Shown: piece by piece, positions 14,501-26,047 of the stretch
How the letters are laid out: every line of letters starts with the position of its first letter
Position numbering within the stretch: the stretch's first letter is position 1
Origin: Lethocerus indicus
Lineage: Eukaryota; Arthropoda; Insecta; Hemiptera; Belostomatidae
DNA: 64,000 bases
Assembly (NCBI GenBank): GCA_019843655.1
Contig: JACDQD010000104.1
Coordinates: forward strand, 806,001 to 870,000
Direction: 5' to 3'
The notes under the pieces: generated by a model
What the model was told of the DNA's origin: nothing
Databases searched by the model: none
Seen by the model: only the letters and a program-made list of their open reading frames with translations
Position numbers and translations under genes: made by a program

Positions 14501-17500
14501 ATCGACTGTGCTTTGTACCACTGCAATATCTCCACGGAGTCTAATAAATGCTCTGATATAGGAATAATATCGGAATAATGGTTGTGTTGGTGTTGGATGA
14601 ATTCGAAACCGGTCTATCATACGATGATCAAATAATTGAGCATAGAATTACACTAGAGTATCGGATGATATTGCAAAGCTTTACTGAACTCTCTTTGTTG
14701 GCATGATATTACTTCTAATTTCTTCTAACCGATCAAACCTCCGTTTTATCTTCATACAGACGCATTAAAAGCTATGGTTACACCTCACCTATAACTCAAC
14801 TAATTCCAATATAAGGAAGTGAATACATGTATATTAATAATGCATTCGCATATAATTATGATAATTAGTATCGATTTACACTGCAATTGGTGGTGGAGGG
14901 TATTATTCCGGCCACATTATTGGGCAGGGATAAATGCTACCCTCGGGTTCGCATACCGATATCCACCCCACTTCCCGGACATATCCGCCGCGGGGAATGC
15001 TGCGAATATTTTTATAATTATATTCCAAACCCGTTCGGAAATTACCGGTATGGAATCGAGGCGGGTCCCGAAAACGAGCCGCGTAAAACCCGCACGGCCG
15101 CTGAGCCATATGTGTGCTCTGCCAACATATTGGTGCAAATCAAATATCAGGATTGGGACCGGGTCCGGGAGTTGGGACCAGGAAAAACGAGAATTGTGAC
15201 ACCGATAAGGCCGAATTCAATTTATGATTATCTCCCTGTATCTGCTCAAACAAAAGGGTATTTAACCGGTCGGTGAATTTGAATGATAAGGGACGCGGGG
15301 CTGAATATATCGCCCGCAGCCGACGGCCGATATTAACACGATAATTATAAATGGTTGATATCAGATCGATGATAACGTATTCGAAAATTCCGGACTTAAA
15401 TAAATTTGAAGAGGACATTAAACAGAGATTGCACGATATTCGCCTATAAACTCTGTATCACGTACATCGAACTCAACTAATTTCAAATATTATAATTGCC
15501 AATCGAATTGATCGAAATCGCAGGTCGAATCCTATAGTTCTATAGGTGGAAGTTTACATGCGGCTGAATGGTCTGGCATTTTTATTGACGGTATTAAAAT
15601 TAATGCAATACCTCATCCCAATGTTCTATTTGATCACTGCAATAAGTGGCGAAAATGTTTCAGTAATATCCTGTACAAATTTGGAATAGTATTTCATTAG
15701 TAAGGTTTATAATTTAATCATATTGTTGTCACATCCGTCCGCCAGTGGGTAAACAAGTGCCCGGTGGGTCCCCGGAGTCAAATTTGCCATGCGGCGCCAG
15801 CCTCGCACCCAGCCCTCTACAACTGTACAAAGAACCGAGGCTAAACAGACGGGTTTGCTCTACCTTTAATTAAAACAATGGATACTTCAGAACGAAACGA
15901 GCAAATTCGATACCCTCCCTGAGAATATCTACACATGGGACTGGAAAAATGTAAAGCTTGTAAATTAATAAACGTTTACTCGCCCAAATAATAAATAGTT
16001 CACAAAATGCTGTTGTTAACGAGAAGCTCAAGAATGATAATTGCTAGAAATATATTACCCCGTAATTGACTTTTAAAGAGAAATTCCTATGAAATGTACA
16101 CTCCTGAATCCTGCCTCGTTTAAGAAACATGTATGACAGACATTTACCATCACTCATGCGATGTAAAACGGAAAAATATTCAAAAACACAACACAAAAAT
16201 GTGGTCAAACAAAACGATGTGTTTGCTTGGAACAATAGAACTATTAATTATAAATTTACAATATTACTACCGCGATTTCTAGTTTCAATATTGCTAGTTG
16301 ATTATATAAGTCCGAGCAGAAGTGATGCAGGAGTGTCGAAAGATAATGATGTGGAGAATTGTGTGTATGTACGCGACAGAAAAAAAAGGAAAGATAAGAC
16401 GAGGGGAACGAGAGACTGTTTGTGCAGCTCTCGAGAGCGCCATTAAATTCCGATCATCCCAGATAACCGTCGGCCTAGCCCAGGCTGCGGGTCTCACATA
16501 ACATGGGCGGGGAGAGCGCGGGTGGAGGTCCACTTTATTGCGTTTCCCTGTCAATAAAATAGGAGCGGAGGCTGTGTGAAGTTCAGTGGCGGGCCTCGTG
16601 TCCGGAGCCCGACCGCCACCCCCGTACACCCCCGCACACCCCCGCACCCCGACAGGGGCCCGGCAAACACGGAATCCGCAGCCCGCCGGGCTGCAGGGTG
16701 CGGGGCCGCTGAAAAAGCCTTGTATGCGCGTCGCTCTGCGCTTTGATCAGCCAATCATGAGAGCGAGCCCCGCACTGTTTGCACTGCTTCAAACCTCCCT
16801 CGCACACACACACACACAGAAACACACACACACACACATACATAAGCCCAACCCCCAAACCCAACCCCAACCCACACACTATCCTTCTTCCGGAATTGTC
16901 GGCCTCTCATTTCGGATCTCTCTCCGGCCTTGTTTTAACGCTTCCTACGACACGAAAGCAATTTCCGTTCTCTGGGTAGCGGTCGGGCGCCGCTGTTAGC
17001 ATAAGACGTGGCCCACGTACTGGACTATTAAACAACGTTAGTTCAAAATCCGGCATCAAACACTCGGTGAGTGAGTTATCCCTGGAGTGAGGGATAACTA
17101 AAGTTGCGCCGTATATCAACGTTCGATAGTAGAAATGCTTACGAGATTGTAGTACTAAAAATAGCCCTTAAACATAGACGACAATTTAGTTGTCTTTCAT
17201 AATGTAAACAATTTTAAATACCTTAGTAAAGTTGGAACGTTGGAACGGAGACACAGAATATTAGTAAGCGAAAAATTATTGTTGTATAGGGGGAAGAAGG
17301 GGCCCCATTATGTACTTTATATATTAGCGATGTAATTATGAGGAGGATTATGTTTGGACACGTGGCCTAAACGTTCGGTCCCCGGGGGCAAATTAGGGGT
17401 CCGACGCCGTCGATAACAACCTCATCTCGGCCTCCCAGGAAGCCGACCTATTCGGTTAACGGGTCTCTCCGGTGGGCGAGGGGCATATCCGGCGGCGGGT

Positions 17501-20500
17501 CGCCTCGGGAACACTGAATATTCAATATCACAACTTGTGGAGTCCGCGCGGCCGCAAGGGCCCCCTGACCGAGGCCCCCGCCCCCGTCTTTATTAACATT
17601 CAGTGGGGCCCCCGGACCCCACCCGCCCACGGCCCATAAATAATATCGGTTAACCACTGTCTCGTAGCAAACGGGAGCTATGATGAATTACATTCTCTAT
17701 TGCGCCGGCCCCGACCGCAGACACCCATCAATGTTAACTATGTCCTTCCCCGAAGGATTTCATTACGGGTTGTGGGCGGTCGGCCGCGTGCCCGTTTTAT
17801 TGCCCCCCCTCCCACCATGCCGCCCCCGCCCCCCCAAACCGGCCGTTTAATCGGCCACATTAAGACATTAGTCCCCTGCTTTGTTGTCTCGGTTTCGCAC
17901 GCCTCCTACCCCCTCCCAGTCTGGAATGATCCTTTCTAATTTACCCCTTCGACATAAAGCTTGCGCCGTTGACACATACATCAAATGCCAACAAATAACG
18001 CTTAGCGCTAATTGTCGAAACCGGTTAAATAATATTCCACTAACTTATAAGTGAAACTTAAATTACTAAAAGTGAATAAATAATTTCCGCTATTTTAACA
18101 AAGCAATACACGGGAGCACCTTTTATTTTGAAATTTTTATATATTGGGAATAGACGCGAGACAGTTCTTTAGGTATTTCTAAATCAAGGGCATAATAATC
18201 TATTTATAACAGGAATGGAATCCGATACTGATTAGCTGGGAATTATATCTTCAGGAACTTCACTGGTTTTTCATTTCTAAGTATTTCTGGGTTTTACCTA
18301 AATCCCACGGAATAAATAGTACAACGTTTCTTCGAAATTCAGGCTTCAATTGCTTAACTTTGTTTTGGGAAATTGTGTCATTTATTAAACACTTACTTGC
18401 GCATTACAAGATTCATAAGTGGTCTCTATGAAATGACAACTGAGTAAAACAATAATTTTAGTAATGATAGATTTCCCGCGGTGGGCTGGGGGTAGGAGAT
18501 TTAAGTAAGTTCGCACAAACCAAGCAATAAAGTGATTGGTCATTTGAGAACAAAATGTCACTGCACGACCCGCAGTAATGTCGGGTTACAATTTATGTAC
18601 TTCGTGCGGGACCCCTTCCGCGGCCTTTTATTACCAAACGAAGAAATTTCCACCTCGGGCGGAGAGGCCGCTGTGTAAACGAGTCACGTAGCGCCTTGGG
18701 AACAAGCCGGCCCATTGTAACCCATAAAGCGCAATAATCCCCCGCGCCTCCAATTGTTGCCGATATATGTGCCGGGTGGTGGCCACCACCACCCCCTCAT
18801 CCCACAGTTCTCCTGGTCTCCGGATATGGTGGCCGCTCGAAAACTGTTTCTTCCTTCCGGCGTAGGTGAAATGGAGACCGTGGCGGAGGCCATACGTGCT
18901 CCAAATGATAATGTCGAATATATCGAATAGTTTCATTGAAGGAAAGTTACATTCCACTGAAATAATTCTGTTCACTCACTCAATATCAATTTGAACTATG
19001 GAAAACATTAATCTTCCTCAGTATGATTCATTAAATAGGTAGGCAATGTTAATATAACTTCAGTTATTTAGTCACCTCAAATGGAATTCAGTTCATGTGA
19101 CTAAATAATGAATACAATAATATATCGATCGAAGTTCTATTCAGAATCTTCGCAAACCTCTCCATAAATACTATGAACTAAATTATTTTTGATATAGAAA
19201 GAACCCTGTATTTTGTGTTTGGCTTTAATTGATAATTTCATGGTGTTTTTCTCTCACCGAATTTCTTAGTTTCGAGCTTCCCCCGCCCCAAGAGAAAATT
19301 GTTTTCCTCCCCGTAGGGGGTAAATATAATATCGGCGACGTCCGAATCTCAGGTCGGGACGAATTTGGTGCATGTGCGCTCGATGGGGCCGGTGTTGACT
19401 TAGGGGATTGCGGCGGGTATCGATTATGGGCATAAGACTCGGCGGGTACGGCGGCCGGCTCTCCGCTGTTTGCTCGGCCGGCGGACCCGCGCCCTGTTTA
19501 CTCTGGCCCCGGCAGATATTGAAGCGCCCCCGGGGTAGGGCCACCGCCCCCGCACCACCCCACCTCTCACGTGACTTAACTCGGAGACCGACTTTTCTTC
19601 AGGAGTCGGAAACAACGCGAGGGCTCGGTCTAGCCCCGGGCTAAATGCCCCCACCCCAGTCTGTAAGAGTCATTTCCTTCCCTGTATTTGCTCACCAGTC
19701 CACCCTCTCACCGAACGCTCTCTTACTTCTCTCTTTCCTCAATGTACTTAAATACATGCGTTAGAAGCAGATATTCTTCACTTGAAACATTAAATGACGT
19801 TAAAAACGCATGAATATTGAAGCATATAGATTCAGTTTGACGGTTTTCTTGGGAGTTGTTCCATTCCAATGGCATATTAGAACCCTCAAATATCCGAAAA
19901 ATATTCGGGCAGATATTCACACAATGTGTGCCATGCTATAGTCAGAAATATATGAAACACACGTCTTTCAATTGAAATTAATTTGAATTCCAATTTCAAT
20001 TCAATTCAAACATAATTGAAAATTTAATGCAAACGTTCAAATTCTTAGTGATTTTCATAGTATCGCATATTTGGTTAATCTGGTTAAATTTCAGTAAGAA
20101 TCGTATCATACAAGACAATTAATTAGGACACGAAAGGGACTTGTTAACGTCTCCCCCCTTCCCAGTACAAACCCACAACGAATCCTCGTTTTCAAAAGGT
20201 CCCCAGAGGGTATGTACGCGTGTAATGTGTATAAAATTGATACAAATGTGTTTTATAATAATGGCAAGTGCATAGATTAGCATAATCCCGGGGCGGCCGG
20301 GCATAAAAAGGGGGGGCGGACGGTAAGGTCGTGGCGGGAGAAGAACAATGAGTGCAAGGGGGGGTTGGTTGGGTGGTTGGGGAGGGGGGTTCCGCCCCAG
20401 TTAGCCCTCCAGCTCCGAGGGGGTTAGCCCCGGCCCCGGGTTTGATTCGTAGGCGATGGCCTTTTTGCGGCGTCACGTGCAGTGCAGGTGCCCCCCCCCG

Positions 20501-22116
20501 TCCCGCAGCGGCATATTGTGCGCCCCAATATGTTGCGCCCTCGGCCGGCACTAAAAGAGGGCAAGGGAGACCCCCCCTCCGACTAGGGGAAGGACACATA
20601 GAGCCGCGGTTTATTTTATTGGAAACGGAGCACCGGGCCGCGGTCCCCTCCTTTACTGTCTACCGTATCGGGGTATTAGTCGGGCAATGAATAGCGCCCG
20701 GAATAAATTAATTATTCTAATTTGTCCGAATTCCGAACGATTGAATTAGAAAATAAACTTTAGAAAGCTCAAACATTAAAGATAAATTATCAGCAGGAAA
20801 GCATATATAGACTCAACAATAACCCAGGACCATAAAACATATTTAGACACTAGAACATGGGTAGGGAAAGTCCCCGACCCAAAGCTCCTCTCCAAATCAG
20901 GAAATATACGGAAATCTACCGATAGATTGCGATCGTCGGTTGCCCTAGAAGACAAACAACTGCAGGACTAATTCTAACAGCACTCCGCGGAGTATTTTAT
21001 TATTTAGAACTGAATTTATGACATTGTCCCAACAGCAAACGATTTTGTGTCTTAGAAATAATAGGAACCACTCGACCTTCATGTGGAGTAATTCTTTTTT
21101 AACTTTTTTATTTTGCACAATCAACTTTAGAGTTATAAGTACAATTGATACATGTGTTTTTTTCACGTGTTTGTCTCGATAAAGAAACCACCCAATTATG
21201 GCGCTTTTTGACGCGATTTAACTACTGTCCGAGGTGGTCTCTGGGCCAGTGGCGTTTAAGCCGTCGTGGTGGGGATAGTGGATGGGTAGAAAGAGGAAAG
21301 ATACTGAATGAGTGGATTAGGAGAAAGGCGGGAGTGGAACTTCAGGAACCGGGATTTTCCGACTTCGTCGACCGTCGGTATGTTGAGGTCATGGTAGATT
21401 AGAAACATACCGGGGAGCATTAAGGATGGTGCGAAGGACTTTTAATTAAAATCTCTGGATGCGAGCGATGTTGGATGTGTCGGTGGAACTCCATAGCTCT
21501 ATACCGTATGTCCATGTCGGTTTGAGTATTTCTTTGTATATTGTCAGTTTGTTACTTAAATTCAATTTTGATATCCGTTTTAGTAATGGCCTTCAGAGTC
21601 CAAATTTTCTGTTTAAGTCGATTCTTTTGAGTAGGGTGTGGGGATTCCACGTGAGTCGTTTGTCCAGGTGGAGCCCAAGATAGCGAATCTGCTGTTGGGT
21701 TGGAGTAATTAAGACGCAACGTCAGGAGGCACTGTAATAGTAATTCTCGTTACTGATTAACATTCATTTTTTAATAATCCCAACCTAATACCAACTCTAA
21801 GAATTTTCGCTTTTATTTCGGAAATTATTTAATATTTGGACATTGCAAGAAAAAAGTTTTCATTTCACATTCATTTTCTAATAACTAATTTCAAATTCAT
21901 ACGTTCGTATTTTGGTACATACCTGTCGTAGTCGTGCCGGCAGAAGAGTTTTGAGTCCCTAATGAAACAGGTATGAGATAGCGGGGCGTGACAGATGGAA
22001 CAGAGGAGGCACCTTTCGTGGTAGGACATGTCGGCGATCCTCATTATGTAGCGGTCGATGATCGGACGACAACAGGAACCGCAAACGATCTTGCCGCCGA
22101 GTCCGCTTTCCCCCAT
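2905..22116 (-). CDS. Lmx1: LMX1-type LIM-homeodomain transcription factor, six-exon gene model
   Basis: Joined minus-strand exons 22128..21923, 14168..13951, 11355..11159, 9149..9029, 6657..6451 and 3119..2905 keep one frame through every GT..AG junction. With the ATG at 22116 they give 383 residues, close to vertebrate LMX1A/B. In order: LIM1 (about residues 12-64), LIM2 (about 71-125), homeodomain (about 158-217), an acidic/Ser and Gly-rich region, and the LMX1 signature [10 protein letters not shown] near the C terminus. The family consists of nuclear DNA-binding regulators that recognise AT-rich sites and act in neuronal and appendage patterning. The homeodomain is split after IVQ, before [12 protein letters not shown], a position common in LIM-homeodomain genes. 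The start is not certain: the LIM1 exon has an acceptor at its 5' edge, so an upstream exon exists and could add residues. The family call is very firm; which insect Lmx1 paralogue it is stays open. Confidence 0.95.
3120..6450 (-). other. Lmx1 intron between exons 5 and 6
   Basis: About 3.3 kb bounded by a good donor and acceptor. It holds GC-rich pockets at about 3660-3990, 4390-4980 and 5610-5900, and a 30-base poly-G run at 5530-5559. The pockets are open in several frames by composition only, so no gene is called. Confidence 0.8.
5530..5567 (+). repeat. Poly-G run followed by (AG)n
   Basis: Thirty consecutive G residues (5530-5559) are followed by a short AG repeat. The read length across such a run is often unreliable, so the true length may differ. 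Confidence 0.95.
6451..6657 (-). CDS. Lmx1: Lmx1 coding exon: Gly/Ser-acidic linker
   Basis: The acceptor GTTCAG lies above 6657 and the donor CCAG|GTGGGT at 6450-6449. The exon encodes [19 protein letters not shown], a second Gly run, then [20 protein letters not shown] and [12 protein letters not shown]. Phases match both neighbours (2 bases in, 1 base out). It has no known fold and is a low-complexity, probably disordered, part of the C-terminal region. The phase match and flanking consensus splice sites carry the call. Confidence 0.87.
6658..9028 (-). other. Lmx1 intron between exons 4 and 5
   Basis: A large GC-rich block (about 7600-8350) contains Gly/Pro-rich pseudo-ORFs on both strands. 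A (TTA)n microsatellite is at 7468-7487, and a 17-base match to a transposase mosaic end is at 8690-8706. A TATA-like TTATATAAAT lies near 8365 on the plus strand, just after the GC block. No exon is evident. Confidence 0.75.
7468..7487 (+). repeat. (TTA)n microsatellite
   Basis: About six to seven TTA units in an Lmx1 intron. Confidence 0.9.
9029..9149 (-). CDS. Lmx1: Lmx1 coding exon: recognition helix of homeodomain
   Basis: The acceptor ATTTTCAG lies above 9149 and the donor CA|GTAAGT at 9028-9027. The exon starts in phase 0 with [12 protein letters not shown], the third helix that contacts the DNA major groove. The diagnostic Gln at homeodomain position 50 is in WFQNQR. It is followed by a basic stretch, four Asn and an acidic tail ([18 protein letters not shown]). 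The 121 bp give 40 codons plus one base. Confidence 0.95.
9150..11158 (-). other. Lmx1 homeodomain intron
   Basis: This intron splits the homeodomain. It contains one GC-rich pocket at about 10130-10440, ending in a poly-C stretch near 10376-10385. No coding signal or repeat family is recognised. Confidence 0.8.
11159..11355 (-). CDS. Lmx1: Lmx1 coding exon: linker and first part of homeodomain
   Basis: The acceptor TTGGCAG lies above 11355 and the donor CAG|GTCGGT at 11158-11157. The exon encodes a short linker ([19 protein letters not shown]), then [20 protein letters not shown] and onward to LSVRIVQ. That is homeodomain helices 1, 2 and the start of 3, nearly identical to vertebrate LMX1. 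The LIM2-to-homeodomain linker is about 20 residues, clearly shorter than the acidic linker of human LMX1B. Confidence 0.95.
11356..13950 (-). other. Lmx1 intron between LIM2 and homeodomain exons
   Basis: Mostly AT-rich, with a GC-rich pocket at about 13010-13420 that includes a poly-C run near 13167-13176. No coding exon or recognisable mobile element is seen. Confidence 0.75.
13951..14168 (-). CDS. Lmx1: Lmx1 coding exon: LIM domain 2
   Basis: The acceptor TTTTCGCAG lies above 14168 and the donor CAAG|GTAAAC at 13950-13949. Translation shows LIM2: CLGC, then [35 protein letters not shown] and DYEKE. This matches the LMX1 LIM2 layout, including the KGDxxV and GQL..C stretch. The exon ends with one base (phase 1), which pairs with GT of the next exon to make Gly. 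Confidence 0.95.
16803..16874 (+). repeat. (CA)n microsatellite followed by C/A-rich tract
   Basis: An interrupted CA repeat (16803-16838) is followed by irregular CCCAA-like units up to about 16874. Pseudo-ORFs with Thr-His or Val-Cys repeats across it are artefacts of the repeat. Confidence 0.9.
17074..17099. repeat. Perfect 10-bp inverted repeat with 6-base loop
   Basis: AGTTATCCCT at 17074-17083 and its exact reverse complement at 17090-17099 flank the loop GGAGTG. This could be a protein-binding dyad or chance. No poly-T follows, so it is not an obvious terminator. Confidence 0.7.
21090..21735 (-). mobile_element. Jockey-like non-LTR retrotransposon fragment, RT C-terminal end and 3' tail
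   Basis: Read on the minus strand, fragments of a jockey-clade reverse transcriptase appear: [22 protein letters not shown], then KLTIYK and [12 protein letters not shown]. After that comes a 3' tail with AAAATAAA near 21115. Stop codons and frameshifts break the frame, and only the last part of ORF2 is present, as in 5'-truncated insertions. A related copy lies at about 50395-51035 in the opposite orientation. It sits about 190 bases from the LIM1 exon, in the same sense as Lmx1. Confidence 0.85.
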
Positions 22117-22128
22117 TCCAACTGCGCC
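21923..22128 (-). CDS. Lmx1: Lmx1 coding exon: LIM domain 1
   Basis: The acceptor is TTTCAG just above 22128 and the donor AG|GTATGT is at 21922-21921. The exon encodes a complete LIM1 zinc-binding pattern: CGSC, then H-x2-C, C-x2-C, C-x2-D, including [16 protein letters not shown] and ending FCRHDYD. The last codon (Arg, AG|G) is completed by the first base of the LIM2 exon. The first in-exon ATG, at 22116-22114, has G at -3 and G at +4, leaving 11 residues before the first LIM cysteine. That is shorter than the human N terminus but workable. Confidence 0.95.
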
Positions 22129-25100
22129 CTGAAATAAAAAAACAACAATCAAATCAATAAAACAATTAACTAATTACAGTCGAAATAGGCTGTAATAATT
22201 TGTCTTATATTACTTCAGAATAATTAGCGGTGAGTAAAAATGCGGACAAAATATTGCTTTAAAGTATGTATTCGTAAAATTTAAAAAATAAAAAGAAATT
22301 CGAGATAATGTTCACGTCGTCGTTATTCACGGCTTTAGAGCTAGCTAATTTTTCGCTGCATATAACATTTTCTCAAGTAGCTCCACCCGAATAGCTTTCC
22401 GGATATACGTAAACATTTATATTCTAATTATCCCCCGTATTGTTTTATATACGTAATTAAATGCCGACGATGGCGTTATGAGAATGGCGGCAATCGCATC
22501 TTCCTCTAGCCCTCGCAGATCCCAATATAATCCCAATTTTATTAGTTTATTTTTTTTATTACAACTGCTGATATTGTTCGAAATATTTAAACAGTTTTGC
22601 TTATCGTTTGACGGTAATAAGTATTTCGTCTACGTTGACTTATTTTTGGGGGCTAATTCACCCGCCCTATACTTTTATAATAGTCTATTGTCATCAATCA
22701 GTCCCGAACGAAAATATTCCACTTAAACCGAACAATTATGTTGGATAATGTGTCACCCACACTTCACGCATCGAGGTTCTATAGATAAACGTACAATGAA
22801 ACAATGCCTGAGGAAATCACATGGGAGTATGGTCAAAACATTTGAACACGACTGAAAATTTAAAAATGCCATTAGCATTGTTTTATATACCCGATATGGG
22901 CATAGCATCGAGTTCGGGAGATCAAATCGAAAAGAATGAAGTACAATTGTCAAGTCTGCCTCAAATTTACTGACCACTAATGAGTCTTCAGATTTGGTTT
23001 TAAACAGTTTGTTGTTTTCCTGTAATAAGAAGAAATTATTAGGCTCGATTTTCATTTAAAAGGGGGCCAGGCAAATTTTGTATATATCGAGTTCCTTTTC
23101 ACTTCACCTCAGAGCAAACATATTACTCTTCGAAGTCATAAAATTCCTATTACTTATTTAACTTCGAATCATTTTTAAGGCCGTAATCCGGCGGACCTGC
23201 CCTAATCGGATTTTCTTGTGCCCCTACCACTGCCGCTCATTCTTTCATTATAAGTCGAGCCGACATTTACTACTTTTGTAAACAATCAAACTGTAATTTA
23301 CGGGGTAATAAGATTTGGGGAGGCGGCTAATAGTCTAAGTCGCGGAACCCGGTTTTGCGGGAGGGCGGGACCGGGCGCGGGTTTAATGCCGGAAGATTAT
23401 GAGAGGAGATATTGGAGTTAACGACTATACCGGGTGGGGAGGGGGCGGGGAGGTAAGTCGGCTGACCCTGGATTAGCGGGGAGCTGCCGGCATTACCCCT
23501 GCGGAGGGAGCCCGCAGCCAAAGGGTAAGCCAGCCCCCGGATAGCTGCCCCACATAATCCCCGCCCAGTCTACATATTGGCCTTAATAAGATCCTTCCCG
23601 GCTCCCATTGTGCCGCCGACACTTTTGACTCATAAGATAATAATGCAGTACGAATCGCCGGGGATTCGGTCCCAAACTATTAACCGAGGATTGAACGATT
23701 TATATAACTAGCAGAACCTCCTACGTAAACGTTCCATAAATAAAAGGTACTATGTAAATTGTAAAAGTCCTGGAACTAAAATTATCGTCTACTTTATTGA
23801 CGGCACGCTACTGAAGAACGAGCACAGGAACAAATCAGATTGCATAATAATAAAAGATCGCAAGAATAATTAATACCCTGTATTATAAAAGTCGTGAGTT
23901 AAATACTACCAATGCTAAAACATGGAGCAGAGACACATTTCATTGGCGGTACTATTATTATAAAAGGTAGTAAAAAAAGGAAATTAAAGAATTATATTTG
24001 AAATTATGTGATATATATGAAATTATTACATTCGGAAATTAACGTGGAATGCCGTACAAACAGGTCTACACTGAAAAGAACGAATTTTCCATGTATCACA
24101 GTAAGTATAAACTCATATTTTTAACTTCGACCTCATAAACCCTTGGACTTGAAACTTCAAATAATATTATTACAAATAATACACGCGAAATAAATCAACT
24201 AATCTTAATTATGCGTAATATAAATAAGATATATATATATTTGCTGAGAGGCGCTCTGCACTTTGTGTGTGGGTGATTGGTCAAACACCCTAATTTCGTT
24301 TGGGCAGTAATCATATGATCAATCAATAATCAAACCCATATAAAGCCGGATAACTGAGGGGTGGGTGGACCGAGGGGTGTTAGCAATTTAATTCTCCCGT
24401 TGACGGTCGGAAGATTATTGGGAACCTGTTTCAATAACTAGTTAGTGTTGCGAATGATTCGCGAATGTATAAATATAATTAATTCTTCAGTATAACAAAA
24501 AATACATTCCACAATAGTTCGTTGATGTTTGAAATGTGTAAGTATACTTTAATTTCCTCGCCAACAGTAGCTTGTTTACTGAGAAATTTGGGAGAAATTA
24601 CTGCATTGTGAGTTTCAGAGAACTTTATTAAGTTACAACCAATTTGTTATTATGAAATGTAGTAATCCTGCTATAGGTTTACACGAAAATGATTTTGATA
24701 AAATTTTCGATACCCGCCAATAATATATTTTATATAAGAAATTTGAAAAAAAAATTTCCGGTTTCGCAACGTTTCATTTTGCTCTTCAATGAAACGATAA
24801 GACGTTTCATCAATGGATGTCGCATCGCTAATTGCAATTGTCTAAATTAATAAACAATCAAATTCCGTAGCAAATAATTGTTAAGCTCCGGTTTCATTCA
24901 TGGGAACTGCAGTAGGGTTTCGAAATCGCTTTGACAGAAAAATGCAATTATCGTCCAAATGAATTATTCCCGCCGATATTGCGGCGATATTGTTATTAAG
25001 TTGTTTTTGTTGAATAGATGATCTGAGAGGGACGGATAAAGGAAACGAGCGAATAAAATAATTGTTGTAAAGCTTGTGAAATACTGTTGGCAAAATGTTC

Positions 25101-26047
25101 AGGGGTTGATCTATTATTCATACGTTGAATACATACCTCTTCGAATGAAGGCCGAACATTACAAATGGCGCTCAAAACCATTGAAAAATTTGGACAGCGG
25201 TTCTGATATATCGGTCTTAGATTCCTAAACTTTAAATGTTTTCATCTCGTTCAAAATAATATCCATACAACAGAAAGTGCATAATTTACTGCATAATAGA
25301 CTATTGCAGAGTTATGTAACAATGCTCGTTCCATTTCCATATTATTTTGTTACAAAGCATAAATTATCAGTGCCCTAACATGCGTCCGAGTCCGAACAGG
25401 TCGGTATATAGGTACTCTGGCTCCGACGGTACCTGGAATCTATCGGAGGGTACGCTTCGAGCTCCCGTTTCCCCCGAGACAACTCCCCCGCCCGACTGAT
25501 ACCACTTATCGGTGTACAATGTAAACCACTCCAATTATTGGGCGATTAGCGCTAGATAACGGGGCGATGCCTCGGTGACATGAGGGCAGACACACAAAAA
25601 AAAAACGGAAAAAAACAAGAAGAATGAAGAGCGAACAGAATAGAGAGCAAAAAAACGGAAACACCTCCAACTAGTTCTGATTTGTCGCGACGGCGGTCGA
25701 TTGTCGGACGAATGAAATGCCATTTCATTTTTGCGCGATAACTTTTTTCTGATGCGTTTATAATTCCCGTTTTTTATGTTAGGTTGAGCAGGAGGAGTAA
25801 TGTTCTCATTGTACTCTTCGAAAGCGCGATAATGGTATAATAACTGGGGCACGTAACGCGTTTGATGCCCAGCCGGGCATGAATATTTCATAACGTTTCT
25901 TGATATAAATAAATGTACATTCACATTTACAAACATACCCAGTTTACGGAATCCGATGTGTTAAATATGCATATGTAATTTTTTCAATTTTCCAATGGAC
26001 ATGTTGTCCTTGCACCTATTACATAATATTTTATATATCGTGGACAA

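Larger units (their letters stand above)
14169..21922 (-). other. Long Lmx1 intron between LIM1 and LIM2, rich in GC islands
   Basis: A 7.8 kb intron with a series of GC-rich islands at about 14890-15330, 15740-15850, 16440-16900, 17390-17640, 17700-17940, 18600-18900, 19270-19660 and 20280-20700, separated by AT-rich DNA. It also holds a (CA)n repeat, a 10-bp perfect hairpin and a jockey-like fragment. The islands lack consistent coding signal. Clustered islands in an intron of a patterning gene suggest cis-regulatory DNA, which is inference. Confidence 0.65.

Noticed and set aside
16294..16999. Several open frames across the CA repeat island.
   Set aside because: The Thr-His and Val-Cys runs are translations of the microsatellite.
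19968..20025. Cluster of CAATT/AATTG palindromes.
   Set aside because: Low-complexity AT-rich sequence; no regular unit length.
20192..20690. Open frames of 112-135 codons on both strands.
   Set aside because: Compositional frames in a GC island; mutual overlap and no family resemblance.
22753..23055. 100-codon minus-strand frame just upstream of the LIM1 exon.
   Set aside because: It shows no LMX1-like N terminus and has no donor placed to join LIM1 in phase.
24280..24400. ATTGG, Hox/PBC-like TGATCAATCAATAATC and ATATAAAG in promoter-like order.
   Set aside because: No transcript or ORF can be linked to it; not listed as a promoter.
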